A stretch of DNA of 44,550 nt from Streptomyces sp. B93 (lineage in GTDB: Bacteria; Actinomycetota; Actinomycetes; Streptomycetales; Streptomycetaceae): assembly GCF_018070565.1 (NCBI RefSeq), contig NZ_JAGPXL010000053.1:1-44550 (forward strand), in the 5' to 3' direction. Position numbers and translations under genes: made by a program. Under the pieces are notes generated by a model. That model was not told the origin of the DNA, made no database searches, and worked only from the letters and a program-made list of their open reading frames with translations. Position 1 is the first letter of the stretch, and each line of letters starts with the position of its first letter. Positions 32,516-40,368 of this stretch are shown piece by piece.

Positions 32516-33508
32516 GTGAAAACCGTGGAACCCGCACACGCCGCGACCTCACACCGTACGCCGGCCGCCTCGTCCATGCCCCCCGCGAGCCCCTCGCGCC
32601 GCCCGCGCGGCAACCGCGACCGGCTGCACGGGCTGCTGATGTCCGCCCCGGCCGTCGGCGGGCTGATCACCTTCGTCGGCATCCCGTTCGGCTACGCCGT
32701 CGTGCTCTCCTTCTACAACGTCCGCCTCGGCTCCCCGCTGGAGCCCGCCTTCTTCGGCGTGGAGCACTACCGGCGGCTGTTCACCGACCCCGACCTGTCC
32801 GGCCCGTTCCTGCGGGCACTGCTGAACAACCTGACCTTCGCCGTGGTCGTCGTACCGCTCCAGACCAGCCTCGCGCTGGCGCTGGCGATCCTGCTCAACC
32901 GTAAGCTGAAGGCCATCGGCCTGTTCCGGTCCTTCTTCTTCATGCCGGTCGTCTTCCCGATGGCGCTGGTCGCCGTGATCTGGCGGCTGATCCTCGCCCG
33001 CGGCGAGCAGGGCATGCTCAACTCCGCGCTCGACGCGGTGACCTTCGGCAACTGGGGCGCCTTCGACTGGCTCGGTGACGGTCTCACCGCGATGGGCTCG
33101 ATCATCGTGCTGTCGGTGTGGCAGGGCGTCGGCTTCCAGATGGTCATCCTGCTGGCCGGGCTCCAGCAGATCCCGGGCGAACTCTACGAGGCCGCCGCGC
33201 TGGACCGGGCCTCGCGCTGGCAGCGGTTCCGGCACGTCACCCTGCCCGGCATCCGCGGCACCCTGGTGTTCGTCGCGATGCTGACCTCGGTGCTGTCCTT
33301 CCGCGTCTTCGACCAGGTGTACATCCTCATCCGCGGCGGCGGCCTGGACGAGGACGCCACCCGCACGGTGATGTACCAGGCCGTCACCACCGCGTTCGAC
33401 CAGAACGACATCGGCCAGGCCTCGGCCGTCACGGTGGTGTTCTTCCTGATCGTGGTCGCCCTGACCATCGTCCAGCGCCGCGTCGTCCGGCCCGACAACG
33501 AGGACTGA
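32516..33508 (+). CDS. ABC sugar permease (MalF type)
   Basis: About 330 residues from the GTG at 32516 (AGGAA upstream). After a ~38-residue basic cytoplasmic tail there are six membrane helices, beginning LLMSAPAVGGLITFVGIPFG. The EAA loop is EAAALDRASRWQRFRHVTLP. It is the first permease of the LacI-controlled importer and is followed 7 bases later by its partner. As in the first sugar locus, no ATPase gene is present. Confidence 0.87.
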   Translation: MKTVEPAHAATSHRTPAASSMPPASPSRRPRGNRDRLHGLLMSAPAVGGLITFVGIPFGYAVVLSFYNVRLGSPLEPAFFGVEHYRRLFTDPDLSGPFLRALLNNLTFAVVVVPLQTSLALALAILLNRKLKAIGLFRSFFFMPVVFPMALVAVIWRLILARGEQGMLNSALDAVTFGNWGAFDWLGDGLTAMGSIIVLSVWQGVGFQMVILLAGLQQIPGELYEAAALDRASRWQRFRHVTLPGIRGTLVFVAMLTSVLSFRVFDQVYILIRGGGLDEDATRTVMYQAVTTAFDQNDIGQASAVTVVFFLIVVALTIVQRRVVRPDNED

Positions 33509-33515
33509 CTGAACC

Positions 33516-34358
33516 ATGGCCATGACACCTACCCCCGTGCGCCGCGTGCTCGACTACACCGTCCTGAGCGTCCTGGCGTTCGTCTTCGCCCTGCCCGCGC
33601 TCTACCTCTTCCTCGGCAGTCTGAAGCCGTCCGACGAGGTCCTGAACGGCCTGTCCGGCTTCCTGCCCACCCACCTCTCCTTCGACAACTACGCCGCCGT
33701 CCTCGACAGCCTGAACTCGGAGAGCACCGGCTACTTCTGGCAGTTCATGGGCGTGTCGGTGCTGCTGGCGTTCGTGGTGGTCACGGGCGGGCTGATCGTC
33801 AACTCGATGGCGGCGTACGGGCTCACCCGGCTGAAGTGGCGTGGGCAGAAAGCGGTGTTCACCCTCGTACTACTGCTCATGCTGATCCCGTTCGAGTCGG
33901 TGGCGGTGCCGCTGTTCTATATGTTCAACGGCCAGCGCAACACCCTGTTCATCCAGGCCCTGCCGTTCATCGCCAACGCCTTCGCGATCTACCAGTTCCA
34001 CACGTTCTTCCGGAAGATCCCGCCGAGCATCGAGGAAGCGGCCCGGCTGGACGGCGCGGGGCCCTGGCGCACCTTCTTCGCGATCATCGTGCCGATGTCC
34101 CGGCCGGTGTTCGCCTCGGTCGCGATCCTCACCTTCCTCATCCAGTGGGGCTCCTTCCTGTGGCCGGTGCTGATGGTGTCCGACCCGTCGGTGCGTCCCC
34201 TCCCCCTGGAGATGAGCGTCTTCCAGGGGCAGCAGCCCCCCGACTGGGGCCAGATCCTCGCCTTCGGCGTGCTGCTGGTCCTGCCGGTCCTCGTCGTCTT
34301 CGCCTTCTTCCAGCGCTGGTTCGTCCAAGGGGTCGCCAGTTCCGCGGTCAAGGGCTGA
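33516..34358 (+). CDS. ABC sugar permease (MalG type)
   Basis: A 280-residue partner permease. It has six helices (for example VLDYTVLSVLAFVFALPALY and AVFTLVLLLMLIPFESVAVP) and the EAA loop EAARLDGAGPWRTFFAIIVP. It ends ...FVQGVASSAVKG, the usual MalG-type end. It is the last gene of the LacI operon; an imperfect GC-rich hairpin follows at 34356-34394. Confidence 0.87.
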   Translation: MAMTPTPVRRVLDYTVLSVLAFVFALPALYLFLGSLKPSDEVLNGLSGFLPTHLSFDNYAAVLDSLNSESTGYFWQFMGVSVLLAFVVVTGGLIVNSMAAYGLTRLKWRGQKAVFTLVLLLMLIPFESVAVPLFYMFNGQRNTLFIQALPFIANAFAIYQFHTFFRKIPPSIEEAARLDGAGPWRTFFAIIVPMSRPVFASVAILTFLIQWGSFLWPVLMVSDPSVRPLPLEMSVFQGQQPPDWGQILAFGVLLVLPVLVVFAFFQRWFVQGVASSAVKG

Positions 34359-34394
34359 CCGCGGTGCCGCGCGGGGGCGGCCGGGCGGCGGTCA
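34356..34394 (+). terminator. Possible terminator of the LacI operon
   Basis: TGACCGC (34356-34362, overlapping the stop codon) and GCGGTCA (34388-34394) are inverted, with further GC-rich pairing possible inside the 25-base loop. The arms are short, so this is tentative. Confidence 0.4.
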
Positions 34395-34867
34395 GACCTG
34401 GCCAACCGGAGCGCGGCCGACCAACCCTTCCGAGATGTCCCGGGTCTGACTCCGCGCCCACGGAGCCGATGTGAGAAGGAGTCGCACTCCTCCGTCTCTC
34501 CCCGCGTCGACGCTGGTACGCCCGAGCCGAGCAGTCGGGCATGCCGTCCTTCGCTCAGGCCTCCGAGTCACCACTGTGCGCCTGCGGCGCGCCGCAGCAG
34601 CCCTGTTCTGTCGGCACGTCGGCCTCCGGCCACAGGCGGCGGACGGCGCGCGAGACGGGAGTGGAGCCCGCGTTCCACGCAGCCCGGCATCCGGGACGCG
34701 GGCCGCTCCGACTCGGCCGGTGGCCGCGCCGGCTCCACGGGGGCTGACCGGTCGTCTCGCGCGCCGACGGTGCGGGCGCGGGTGCTTCCGGCCGCGCCTC
34801 CCGCCCGGACCGCGGGCGTGTCGTCGTACGAGTCCCCGCGGGCCCAGCGGCCCCGGCCGGGAGACCG
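34395..34867. other. Stretch without a recognisable gene
   Basis: About 470 bases between the permease gene and the reductase remnant. Short frames exist on both strands but none has a credible start, domain or codon pattern. It is probably decayed sequence continuous with the remnant that follows. Confidence 0.5.
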
Positions 34868-35160
34868 GCATCATCAGGGCCCGGGCGATTCACGGCCGGC
34901 TCCGGCCACTCCACGGGTGGTCGTGCCACTGCTCCAGCAGTCGGCCGTAGGCCGTCCCGCAGGTCGTCCTCGCCGACCCAGAGGTGGCATCCGTCGGCCT
35001 GACCACACGGGAGGCCGAACAGTCCGGACGGAGCGTCCATGGGGTCGACTACGGCCTGACTCATGTCTCGGGAGCCCACCAGTACGCCGAGGGCTGCCGG
35101 GGCAAGGCCCGCATCCTGGTCGACGAGCGTCTGTGGCACGCCGTGCCCGCCTTTCCGACG
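34868..35160 (+). pseudogene. Remnant of a flavin-dependent disulfide reductase (C-terminal part)
   Basis: One frame reads IRARAIHGR, an in-frame TAG, then AVPQVVLADPEVASVGLTTR, EAEQSGRSVHGVDYGL and GCRGKARILVDE. That is the start of the dimerisation domain of dihydrolipoamide dehydrogenase/mercuric reductase-type enzymes (normally ...PQVVFTDPEVASVGLTE). It then jumps directly to RLWHAVPAFPTISS, the conserved end of that domain, so roughly 40 residues in the middle are deleted. The FAD and NAD domains are absent. It is a clear gene fossil. Confidence 0.7.
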
Positions 35161-35186
35161 ATCAGCAGCTACCGGCACGTCGTCTG

Positions 35187-35783
35187 TCACCGCAGTTGGC
35201 CGAACGCCTGGTCCGCATCGGCTACGGCCTCGGGGTGCACGTCGCGGGCGGTCCGGCCGTCGGCGATCCGCTGCCAGTTGGTCCGGGCGAGCACCCGTTG
35301 GACAGCGAGCACCTGGGCGGCTCGCAGGCGTGCCTGGATGCCTTCGCCGAGGGCGTCCGCCAGTGCCTCCTCGTCCTCGAGCTGGTACCGCGTGAGCCGT
35401 GCCGCGAGGCTCGGTGTGGTGAACACCAGCCGGTGGAACGCCACGACCTCGGGGTGATCGTTGAGGCCGGTGACGGGGTCGTACCGGTCGAGACCGGCGC
35501 GGAAGTGCCGGTGCAGCGCCGTCACCGGCTCGATGCCGGACCTGCGGCCACGTACGACGCGTGCCGCCTCGCCCTGGTGGTCCGCGAACCGGTGCAGCAC
35601 CAGGTCTTCCTTGGTCGGGAAGTACCGGAAGAGGGTCGGCTTGGAGATCTCGGCCGCCGCGGCGATGTCGTTGACCGAGACGCGGTCGAAGCCGCGCTCC
35701 AGGAACAGCGAGACGGCCACGTCGCCGATGGCTTCGCGCGTCCGCTCCTTCTTGCGGGCCCGCAGTCCCGTCGACTCGCTCAC
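35187..35783 (-). CDS. TetR-family repressor
   Basis: A 198-residue protein from the GTG at 35783: SESTGLRARKKERTREAIGD, then FLERGFDRVSVNDIAAAAEI and SKPTLFRYFPTKEDLVLHRF, a standard TetR HTH. The C-terminal domain has GLNDHPEVVAFHRLVF, as in the MftR/AcrR-like group. An ATG at 35816 would lengthen it by 11 residues but leave only 29 bases to the divergent gene, so the GTG is preferred. It most likely represses the NmrA-like gene. AACCAGGTT (35804-35812) in the short shared promoter is a possible operator core. Confidence 0.85.
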   Translation of the reverse strand: MSESTGLRARKKERTREAIGDVAVSLFLERGFDRVSVNDIAAAAEISKPTLFRYFPTKEDLVLHRFADHQGEAARVVRGRRSGIEPVTALHRHFRAGLDRYDPVTGLNDHPEVVAFHRLVFTTPSLAARLTRYQLEDEEALADALGEGIQARLRAAQVLAVQRVLARTNWQRIADGRTARDVHPEAVADADQAFGQLR

Positions 35784-35845
35784 CCAACCACCGTAACATT
35801 CATAACCAGGTTGCATTTTTTACCGAGTAACGTTTTCATGGCGGC

Positions 35846-36733
35846 GTGCATCAGACAGACATTCCTCCCGTGCTCGTCACCGGGGCGACGGGCCGGATCG
35901 GCCGCCTCGTCATCGACCAACTCCTCGACGCGGGCGTTCCGGTCCGCGCCCTCACACGCCGCGCCGAGACGGCGGCAACGCTGCCGACGAAGGTGGAGGT
36001 CTTCACCGGCGACCTCACGGTGCCCGAGTCGCTCGACCCGGCACTGAACGGCGCCGGTGCTGTCTTCCTCGTGTGGACGGCCCCGCCTCAGACCGCCGCG
36101 GCAGTCGTCGAGCGGCTGGCAGACCGCGTGCGGCGGGTCGTCTTCCTCTCCTCCCCGCACCAGACGCCGCACCCCTTCTTCCAGCAGCCCAATCCCATGG
36201 CGGTGCTGCACGCCGGCATCGAGCGGCTCATCGCGGCCACCGGAATCGAGGCGACGATCATCCGGCCGGGGATGTTCTCCTCGAACTCCCTCGCCTGGTG
36301 GGGCCCCGCGGTCCGGACCCGCGAGGCCGTCCGATGGCCCTACGGCGCCGCCGAGTGGGCGCCGGTCGACGACCGCGATGTCGCAGCCGTCGCGGCACGG
36401 ACGCTCTGGCAGGAGGGGTACGTCGGAGGCGACTACGTCCTCACCGGCCCCGAGTCACTGACCCAGGCCGCGCAGGTGGATGTCATCGGGGACACCCTGG
36501 GACGCCGGATCCCCTTCGAGGAGGTCGCGCCGGACGAGTTCCGCAGGCTGTGGGAGGGTACGGCGCCCAGTTCGGTCGTCGACATGCTGCTCTCGGCGTG
36601 GCGCGCGGCGGTCGGACAGCCCGCGCACGTCACCACTGCGGTGGCCGACGTTCTCGGGACGGGGCCGCGAACGTTCCGCCAGTGGGCCGCCGACCACGCC
36701 ACCGCGTTCACTGAGGGCCCCGAGGGCTCGTAA
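35846..36733 (+). CDS. NmrA-like NAD(P)-binding protein
   Basis: A 295-residue atypical short-chain dehydrogenase. The nucleotide loop VLVTGATGRIGRLVIDQLLD (about 9-28) is followed by VRALTRRAETAA, VFLSSPHQ and the region IEATIIRPGMFSSNSL. The family includes NADPH-sensing regulators, quinone-linked reductases and isomerases, and the active-site YxxxK is not evident, so the activity is uncertain. The start is a GTG with a weak ribosome site; TAACGT (35828-35833) could be a -10 box just upstream. It is divergent from a TetR gene and convergent with the membrane-protein gene at 36791. Confidence 0.8.
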   Translation: MHQTDIPPVLVTGATGRIGRLVIDQLLDAGVPVRALTRRAETAATLPTKVEVFTGDLTVPESLDPALNGAGAVFLVWTAPPQTAAAVVERLADRVRRVVFLSSPHQTPHPFFQQPNPMAVLHAGIERLIAATGIEATIIRPGMFSSNSLAWWGPAVRTREAVRWPYGAAEWAPVDDRDVAAVAARTLWQEGYVGGDYVLTGPESLTQAAQVDVIGDTLGRRIPFEEVAPDEFRRLWEGTAPSSVVDMLLSAWRAAVGQPAHVTTAVADVLGTGPRTFRQWAADHATAFTEGPEGS

Positions 36734-36768
36734 CGTCCTCAACGCGCAGCCTGTGCGCTCGCTGCGCC

Positions 36769-36790
36769 GCTGGTTCTTCAAGGAACCAGC
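36769..36790. terminator. Bidirectional terminator
   Basis: GCTGGTTC (36769-36776) pairs with GAACCAGC (36783-36790) around the loop TTCAAG. It lies between the stop codons of the convergent NmrA-like and Rv1733c-like genes and abuts the latter stop. Confidence 0.65.
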
Positions 36791-37417
36791 TCAGGGCGAC
36801 GCCGCCCAGCGGCGTGCTGTCTCGGCCCAAGCGGTGTCCCATGCGGTGAGGTTGCGCCGGTGGATGAGGTGGCTGGCCGTGCCGTAGGCGGTGGCTGCCG
36901 TGGCATGGACGCCGAGGGCGGAGAGGATGGCTGAGCCCACGGCGCGGTCGCGGATCTGGTTGGGCGTCAGGGGCGGGCCGGTGATCCTTCCGTCGGTGCT
37001 GGCCCAGACGCGGATGGTGCTGCCCTCTGGCAGTGCGGGTGGGACGTCGGCGGTGGCGGTGTGGGTGTGCCCGTCGGGGTCGGTGAAGCGGACCTTGGTC
37101 GGGTAGCGGGTCTCCTTGGCTTCGGCGGAGCCCGGTTCGGGGTGGCGTAGGGCGTCCTCGACGAGGACCGCGGTGGTGTGGTGGCGGGTTTTGGCCTGGT
37201 GTTGGGCGGTGCGGCTGTAGTGGTCGTGGGTCGCGTCGCCGACCAGGAGCATGGCGAGGGGGGTCACTGCCAGTGCGGTCAGCAGCAGGCCAAGGCCGAG
37301 CCATGCCTGGAGCAGGTCGCTGCGGCGGCGCAGGGGGTTGCGCCGTAGGCGCCAGAGCATGACCCGGGGCAGCTCCTGTGGAGGCGGAGGTGGGGACGGG
37401 GGTACGCGGCCGGGCAC
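36791..37417 (-). CDS. Rv1733c-like membrane protein
   Basis: A 208-residue protein starting at GTG with GAAAGGAGG just upstream. After a Pro-rich N-terminus comes MLWRLRRNPLRRRSDLLQAW, the signature opening of the Rv1733c family. A first membrane helix (LGLLLTALAVTPLAMLLVG), an exposed beta-rich domain with YPTKVRFTDPDGHTHTATAD, and a second helix (VGSAILSALGVHATAATAYG) follow. In Mycobacterium the namesake is a dormancy-regulon membrane protein; the role is unknown. It is last in a minus-strand group with the actin-like gene and the two DksA-like genes. Confidence 0.78.
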   Translation of the reverse strand: MPGRVPPSPPPPPQELPRVMLWRLRRNPLRRRSDLLQAWLGLGLLLTALAVTPLAMLLVGDATHDHYSRTAQHQAKTRHHTTAVLVEDALRHPEPGSAEAKETRYPTKVRFTDPDGHTHTATADVPPALPEGSTIRVWASTDGRITGPPLTPNQIRDRAVGSAILSALGVHATAATAYGTASHLIHRRNLTAWDTAWAETARRWAASP

Positions 37418-37485
37418 GTGTCCTCCTTTCGGCGAGGGACGCAGGGGGCGCGGAGTGCCGAGGAGAGCGGTGACGACGGCGCGGC

Positions 37486-38304
37486 CTAGTGAGGGTGGAC
37501 AGCCGGCGGGCGCCGGCCGGTGGCGGAGGGGTGCGTGTGGGCGGTGTGCAGGAGTTTGGCCGCGCCGCGGACGGCTGCGGTGTGCGGCGCCGGGACCACG
37601 CGCACCGGCGTGTGCAGTCGGCCGGTGAGGTGGTGGGTGATCTCGGGACGAAGTGCGCCTCCCCCGGCCAGGAGGATGCCGCGGTGCAGGGCGTCGACGG
37701 TGAGCGTGGTGCGGTCCTGGCGGAGCATCGCCGTCAGCATCGTGGCCACCGTCCCGGCGATCTGCTCGGGAGTGGTCGTACCGTCCAGGTCGCTGGTGCC
37801 CAGTGCGGTGCGGCGGGCGTCGGTGACGGTGCCGTCGGACAGCAGTACCACTTCGGTGAGGTGGGCGCCGATGTCCACCACCATCAGTGGACGGGACAGG
37901 TCCGCACCGGCCGCCACGGCGACGGCCCGGGCGCTGGGCACGGTCAGGACGCCGCGCGGCCGCAGCACGTCGACCGCGGTGCGGGCCCGGGTGCGGTAGG
38001 CGACGCCGCCCAGGACGGGAACCGTGACGATGACCATGGGGCGGGTGAGACGGGGCAGGCGGTTGCCGAGCAGGCGTTGCAGCATGCGGGCGCACCCCGG
38101 GGTGTCGATGGTGCCGCGCTGGACGGGGTACAGCGCGCCGGTGCCGGGGAAGGTCACCGTGGGCACGTCGACCACCACGCCCTCGCCGGAGATCCAGGCG
38201 CGGGTGCGGGCGCCTCCCATGTCCAGGGCGATGCCGCAGCAGCGTCGGCACATCGGCCAGGGCCGGTGCGGAGCGGCGGGGTGAGGGTGGGACGCGCCGG
38301 TCAT
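37486..38304 (-). CDS. Short MreB/actin-like ATPase-fold protein
   Basis: A 272-residue protein, shorter than true MreB (~340). The actin/Hsp70 nucleotide motifs are recognisable: phosphate-1 GIALDMGGARTRAW (24-37), phosphate-2 VVDIGAHLTEVVLL (142-155) and adenosine ILLAGGGALRPEI (210-222). GIALDMG replaces the usual IGIDLGT, and the reduced length suggests loss of subdomain segments needed for filaments. S. coelicolor has a comparable short third MreB homologue, SCO6166 as I remember. A CRRCC cluster at 19-23 precedes the fold. An AAGGAGG ribosome site is present. It overlaps the DksA-like gene by 4 bases, so the two are probably co-transcribed. Confidence 0.83.
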   Translation of the reverse strand: MTGASHPHPAAPHRPWPMCRRCCGIALDMGGARTRAWISGEGVVVDVPTVTFPGTGALYPVQRGTIDTPGCARMLQRLLGNRLPRLTRPMVIVTVPVLGGVAYRTRARTAVDVLRPRGVLTVPSARAVAVAAGADLSRPLMVVDIGAHLTEVVLLSDGTVTDARRTALGTSDLDGTTTPEQIAGTVATMLTAMLRQDRTTLTVDALHRGILLAGGGALRPEITHHLTGRLHTPVRVVPAPHTAAVRGAAKLLHTAHTHPSATGRRPPAVHPH

Positions 38305-38672
38305 GGGAGCGCCTCCTTGACCTGCTGGCAGCGGGCGCAGTAGCGGGCCTGCGGCACGATCATCAGCCGCTCCCGGTCGACGGGGCGTCGGCACAGGTGG
38401 CAGATGCCGTACGAGCCGTCGTCCATGCGGGCGAGGGCCGCTTCTACGTCGCTGAGGACCATGCGGGCGGAGGCGGCGAGCTTGGTGTGCACCTCGATCT
38501 GGGAGGCGGCCCGCTGCTGGAGCCGGTCCCCGGTGCGGGAGGTGACCGGTCCGGCGAGCTGCCGCAGCTGCTCCTGACGGAACAGGCGCTGCTCGTGCAG
38601 GTTCTCGCGCAGGGCGGCGAGGTCCTCGGCCGACAACTGTGCCGTGCTCTGGCTGATGGTCTGGTGGTTCAC
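38301..38672 (-). CDS. DksA/TraR-type zinc-finger protein 1
   Basis: A 123-residue protein: coiled-coil-like helices (about 12-85, AEDLAALRENLHEQRLFRQE...) followed by a four-cysteine zinc finger (C91, C94, C112, C115 in CHLCRRPVDRERL...YCARC). Proteins of this type bind RNA polymerase in the secondary channel and alter promoter-specific initiation, often with ppGpp. The acidic coiled-coil tip of E. coli DksA is not obviously kept. The second of two adjacent GTG codons (38672) gives the better spacing to AAAGGGG. Its stop region overlaps the start of the actin-like gene. Confidence 0.83.
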   Translation of the reverse strand: MNHQTISQSTAQLSAEDLAALRENLHEQRLFRQEQLRQLAGPVTSRTGDRLQQRAASQIEVHTKLAASARMVLSDVEAALARMDDGSYGICHLCRRPVDRERLMIVPQARYCARCQQVKEALP

Positions 38673-38721
38673 CACTTCACCCCTTTGAGGGCAACGCGCG
38701 GGTGGTCGAAACGTGCGGTGG

Positions 38722-39033
38722 TCAGGTGGCGCGGCGTTGGCAGGCCACGCAGAAGCGGGTGTACGGGAGGATCTCCAGCCGTTCCGCGGGGATCGGCTTG
38801 GCGCAGCCCAGGCAGGTCCCGTAGGTGCCGTCCTCGACGCGGGCGAAGGCTTCCTCGATCTCCTTGAGGGCTCGCTCCATCGCGGTCCTCTGCTCGGACA
38901 GCAGGTGGTCGTCCGCGGTCTGGCCGGTCTCCTTGAGTGCCTCCAGCTGCGCCAGCCGGGAGCGGCGGGCGTGTTCCAGGCGCTGGCGCGCCTCATGCGG
39001 GTGGGGTTCGGCGCGGGTGGTGTCGAGCGACAT
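38722..39033 (-). CDS. DksA/TraR-type zinc-finger protein 2
   Basis: A 103-residue paralogue-like neighbour of the first zinc-finger protein. The helical N-terminal part (EARQRLEHARRSRLAQLEAL, then EQRTAMERALKEIEEAFARV) leads into C74, C77, C95 and C98 of the zinc finger (CLGCAKPIPAERLEILPYTRFCVAC). AGGAGGGG lies 7 bases before the ATG. It probably acts at RNA polymerase like other DksA/TraR proteins. It heads the minus-strand group and is divergent from the sensor kinase gene, sharing a ~380-base control region. Confidence 0.85.
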   Translation of the reverse strand: MSLDTTRAEPHPHEARQRLEHARRSRLAQLEALKETGQTADDHLLSEQRTAMERALKEIEEAFARVEDGTYGTCLGCAKPIPAERLEILPYTRFCVACQRRAT

Positions 39034-39412
39034 GGTCAGTCCCCTCCTGAAGAACGTACGTACATGCCGCTTGCGCGGCGTCGTGCGGTGGGCGACGGAC
39101 GGCGAGCTGCCTGGCGGCGTTGGCGGGCCGCCCGTCGGCCGACCGGTCCGGTGTCTTCCACGGTGGCCGGACGGGCGGCGAATACCTATCGGGCACGGGC
39201 CCCATTTACGCGGGGCCATAGGATCCATGCGACGACGCCGTGGGTGCCGCGCGCGCCGGGAAATGGGTTCTGGGTCCCATCGACGGCGTACTCGGGGCGG
39301 GGCAGGCTGGTCGCAGGCCCACTGGAGCGTCCCGGCGCCGTGGACGCGGTGGGCTGCGCGGTGCCCGACGGTGGAGGTGAACCGAGGTTGTAGAAGGGAA
39401 GGCGCACGGCCG
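39034..39412. promoter_or_regulatory. Divergent control region between the DksA-like and sensor-kinase genes
   Basis: A 379-base non-coding stretch. The clearest element is GGCCCC (39198-39203) inverted with GGGGCC (39212-39217) around ATTTACGC, flanked by CCTAT (39185-39189) and ATAGG (39218-39222). The position suggests an operator or promoter of the response regulator encoded downstream. Long GC-rich frames crossing this region have no credible start. Confidence 0.45.
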
Positions 39413-40366
39413 GTGTCCTTGTTCTGGCGGATCTTCGCCCTCAACGCGGTGGTGCTGGGCACGGCCACGGCGCTGCTGCTGTGGGCTCCGGTGACCGTCT
39501 CCGTACCGGTGCTGCTCACCGAGGCGGTCATCCTGGTCGCCGGTCTGGCCGTGATGCTGGTCGCCAACGCCGCACTGCTGCGGTTCGGCCTGGCCCCGCT
39601 GGACCGGCTCACGAAGCTGATGACCACGGTGGACCTGCTGCGTCCGGGGCAGCGCCTGCCCGCTTCCGGCGGCGGCGAGGTCGCCGAGGTGATCCGCACG
39701 TTCAACGCCATGCTGGACCGGCTGGAGCAGGAGAGGGCCACCAGCAGTGCCCGGGCGCTGCTGGCCCAGGAGGCCGAGCGCCGCCGTATCGCCCAGGAAC
39801 TGCACGACGAGGTCGGCCAGACCATGACCGCGATCCTGCTGGGACTCAAACGCGCCGCGGACGACGCTCCGGCGCCCCTGCGCGAGGAGATCCAGGAGGT
39901 GCGGGAGATCACCCGGGAGAGCCTGGACGAGGTCCGCCGCCTGGTGCGCAGGCTGCGGCCGGGCGTGCTGGACGACCTGGGTCTGGTCAGCGCGCTGACC
40001 TCGCTCACCGAGGACTTCGCCGTCCACACCGGGCTGCGGGTCGCCCGCCGCTTCGACGCCGACCTGCCGGTCCTCGCGCCGGAGACGGAACTGGTCCTCT
40101 ACCGGGTCGCTCAGGAGTCCCTGACCAACGTCGCCCGGCACGCGAACGCCCAGCGGGTCACCGTCGCCCTGCGGCACACCGACGACCGCGTGGTGCTGAC
40201 GGTCACCGACGACGGCTCCGGCATCAAGGCCCCCCGCGAAGGCGCCGGCATCCGCGGCATGCGCGAACGGGCCCTGCTCATCGGGGGCAGCCTCGACATC
40301 ACCCCGGCGCCCAGCGCCGGCACCCGGGTCCAGCTCACCGCACCCGTTCCCAGGAAGCAGCCCTGA
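39413..40366 (+). CDS. Membrane sensor histidine kinase (NarL-system type)
   Basis: A 317-residue kinase starting at GTG. Two membrane helices (about 5-25 and 32-55) with almost no external loop, a HAMP segment (~56-108) and a HisKA_3 dimerisation domain with the phospho-acceptor H131 in RRRIAQELHDEVGQT. Then follows an HATPase domain (YRVAQESLTNVARHANA, DDGSGI, GAGIRGMRERALLIGG). The tiny sensory part suggests detection within or near the membrane or in the cytoplasm. It is followed directly by its response regulator gene. Confidence 0.88.
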   Translation: MSLFWRIFALNAVVLGTATALLLWAPVTVSVPVLLTEAVILVAGLAVMLVANAALLRFGLAPLDRLTKLMTTVDLLRPGQRLPASGGGEVAEVIRTFNAMLDRLEQERATSSARALLAQEAERRRIAQELHDEVGQTMTAILLGLKRAADDAPAPLREEIQEVREITRESLDEVRRLVRRLRPGVLDDLGLVSALTSLTEDFAVHTGLRVARRFDADLPVLAPETELVLYRVAQESLTNVARHANAQRVTVALRHTDDRVVLTVTDDGSGIKAPREGAGIRGMRERALLIGGSLDITPAPSAGTRVQLTAPVPRKQP

Positions 40367-40368
40367 CC

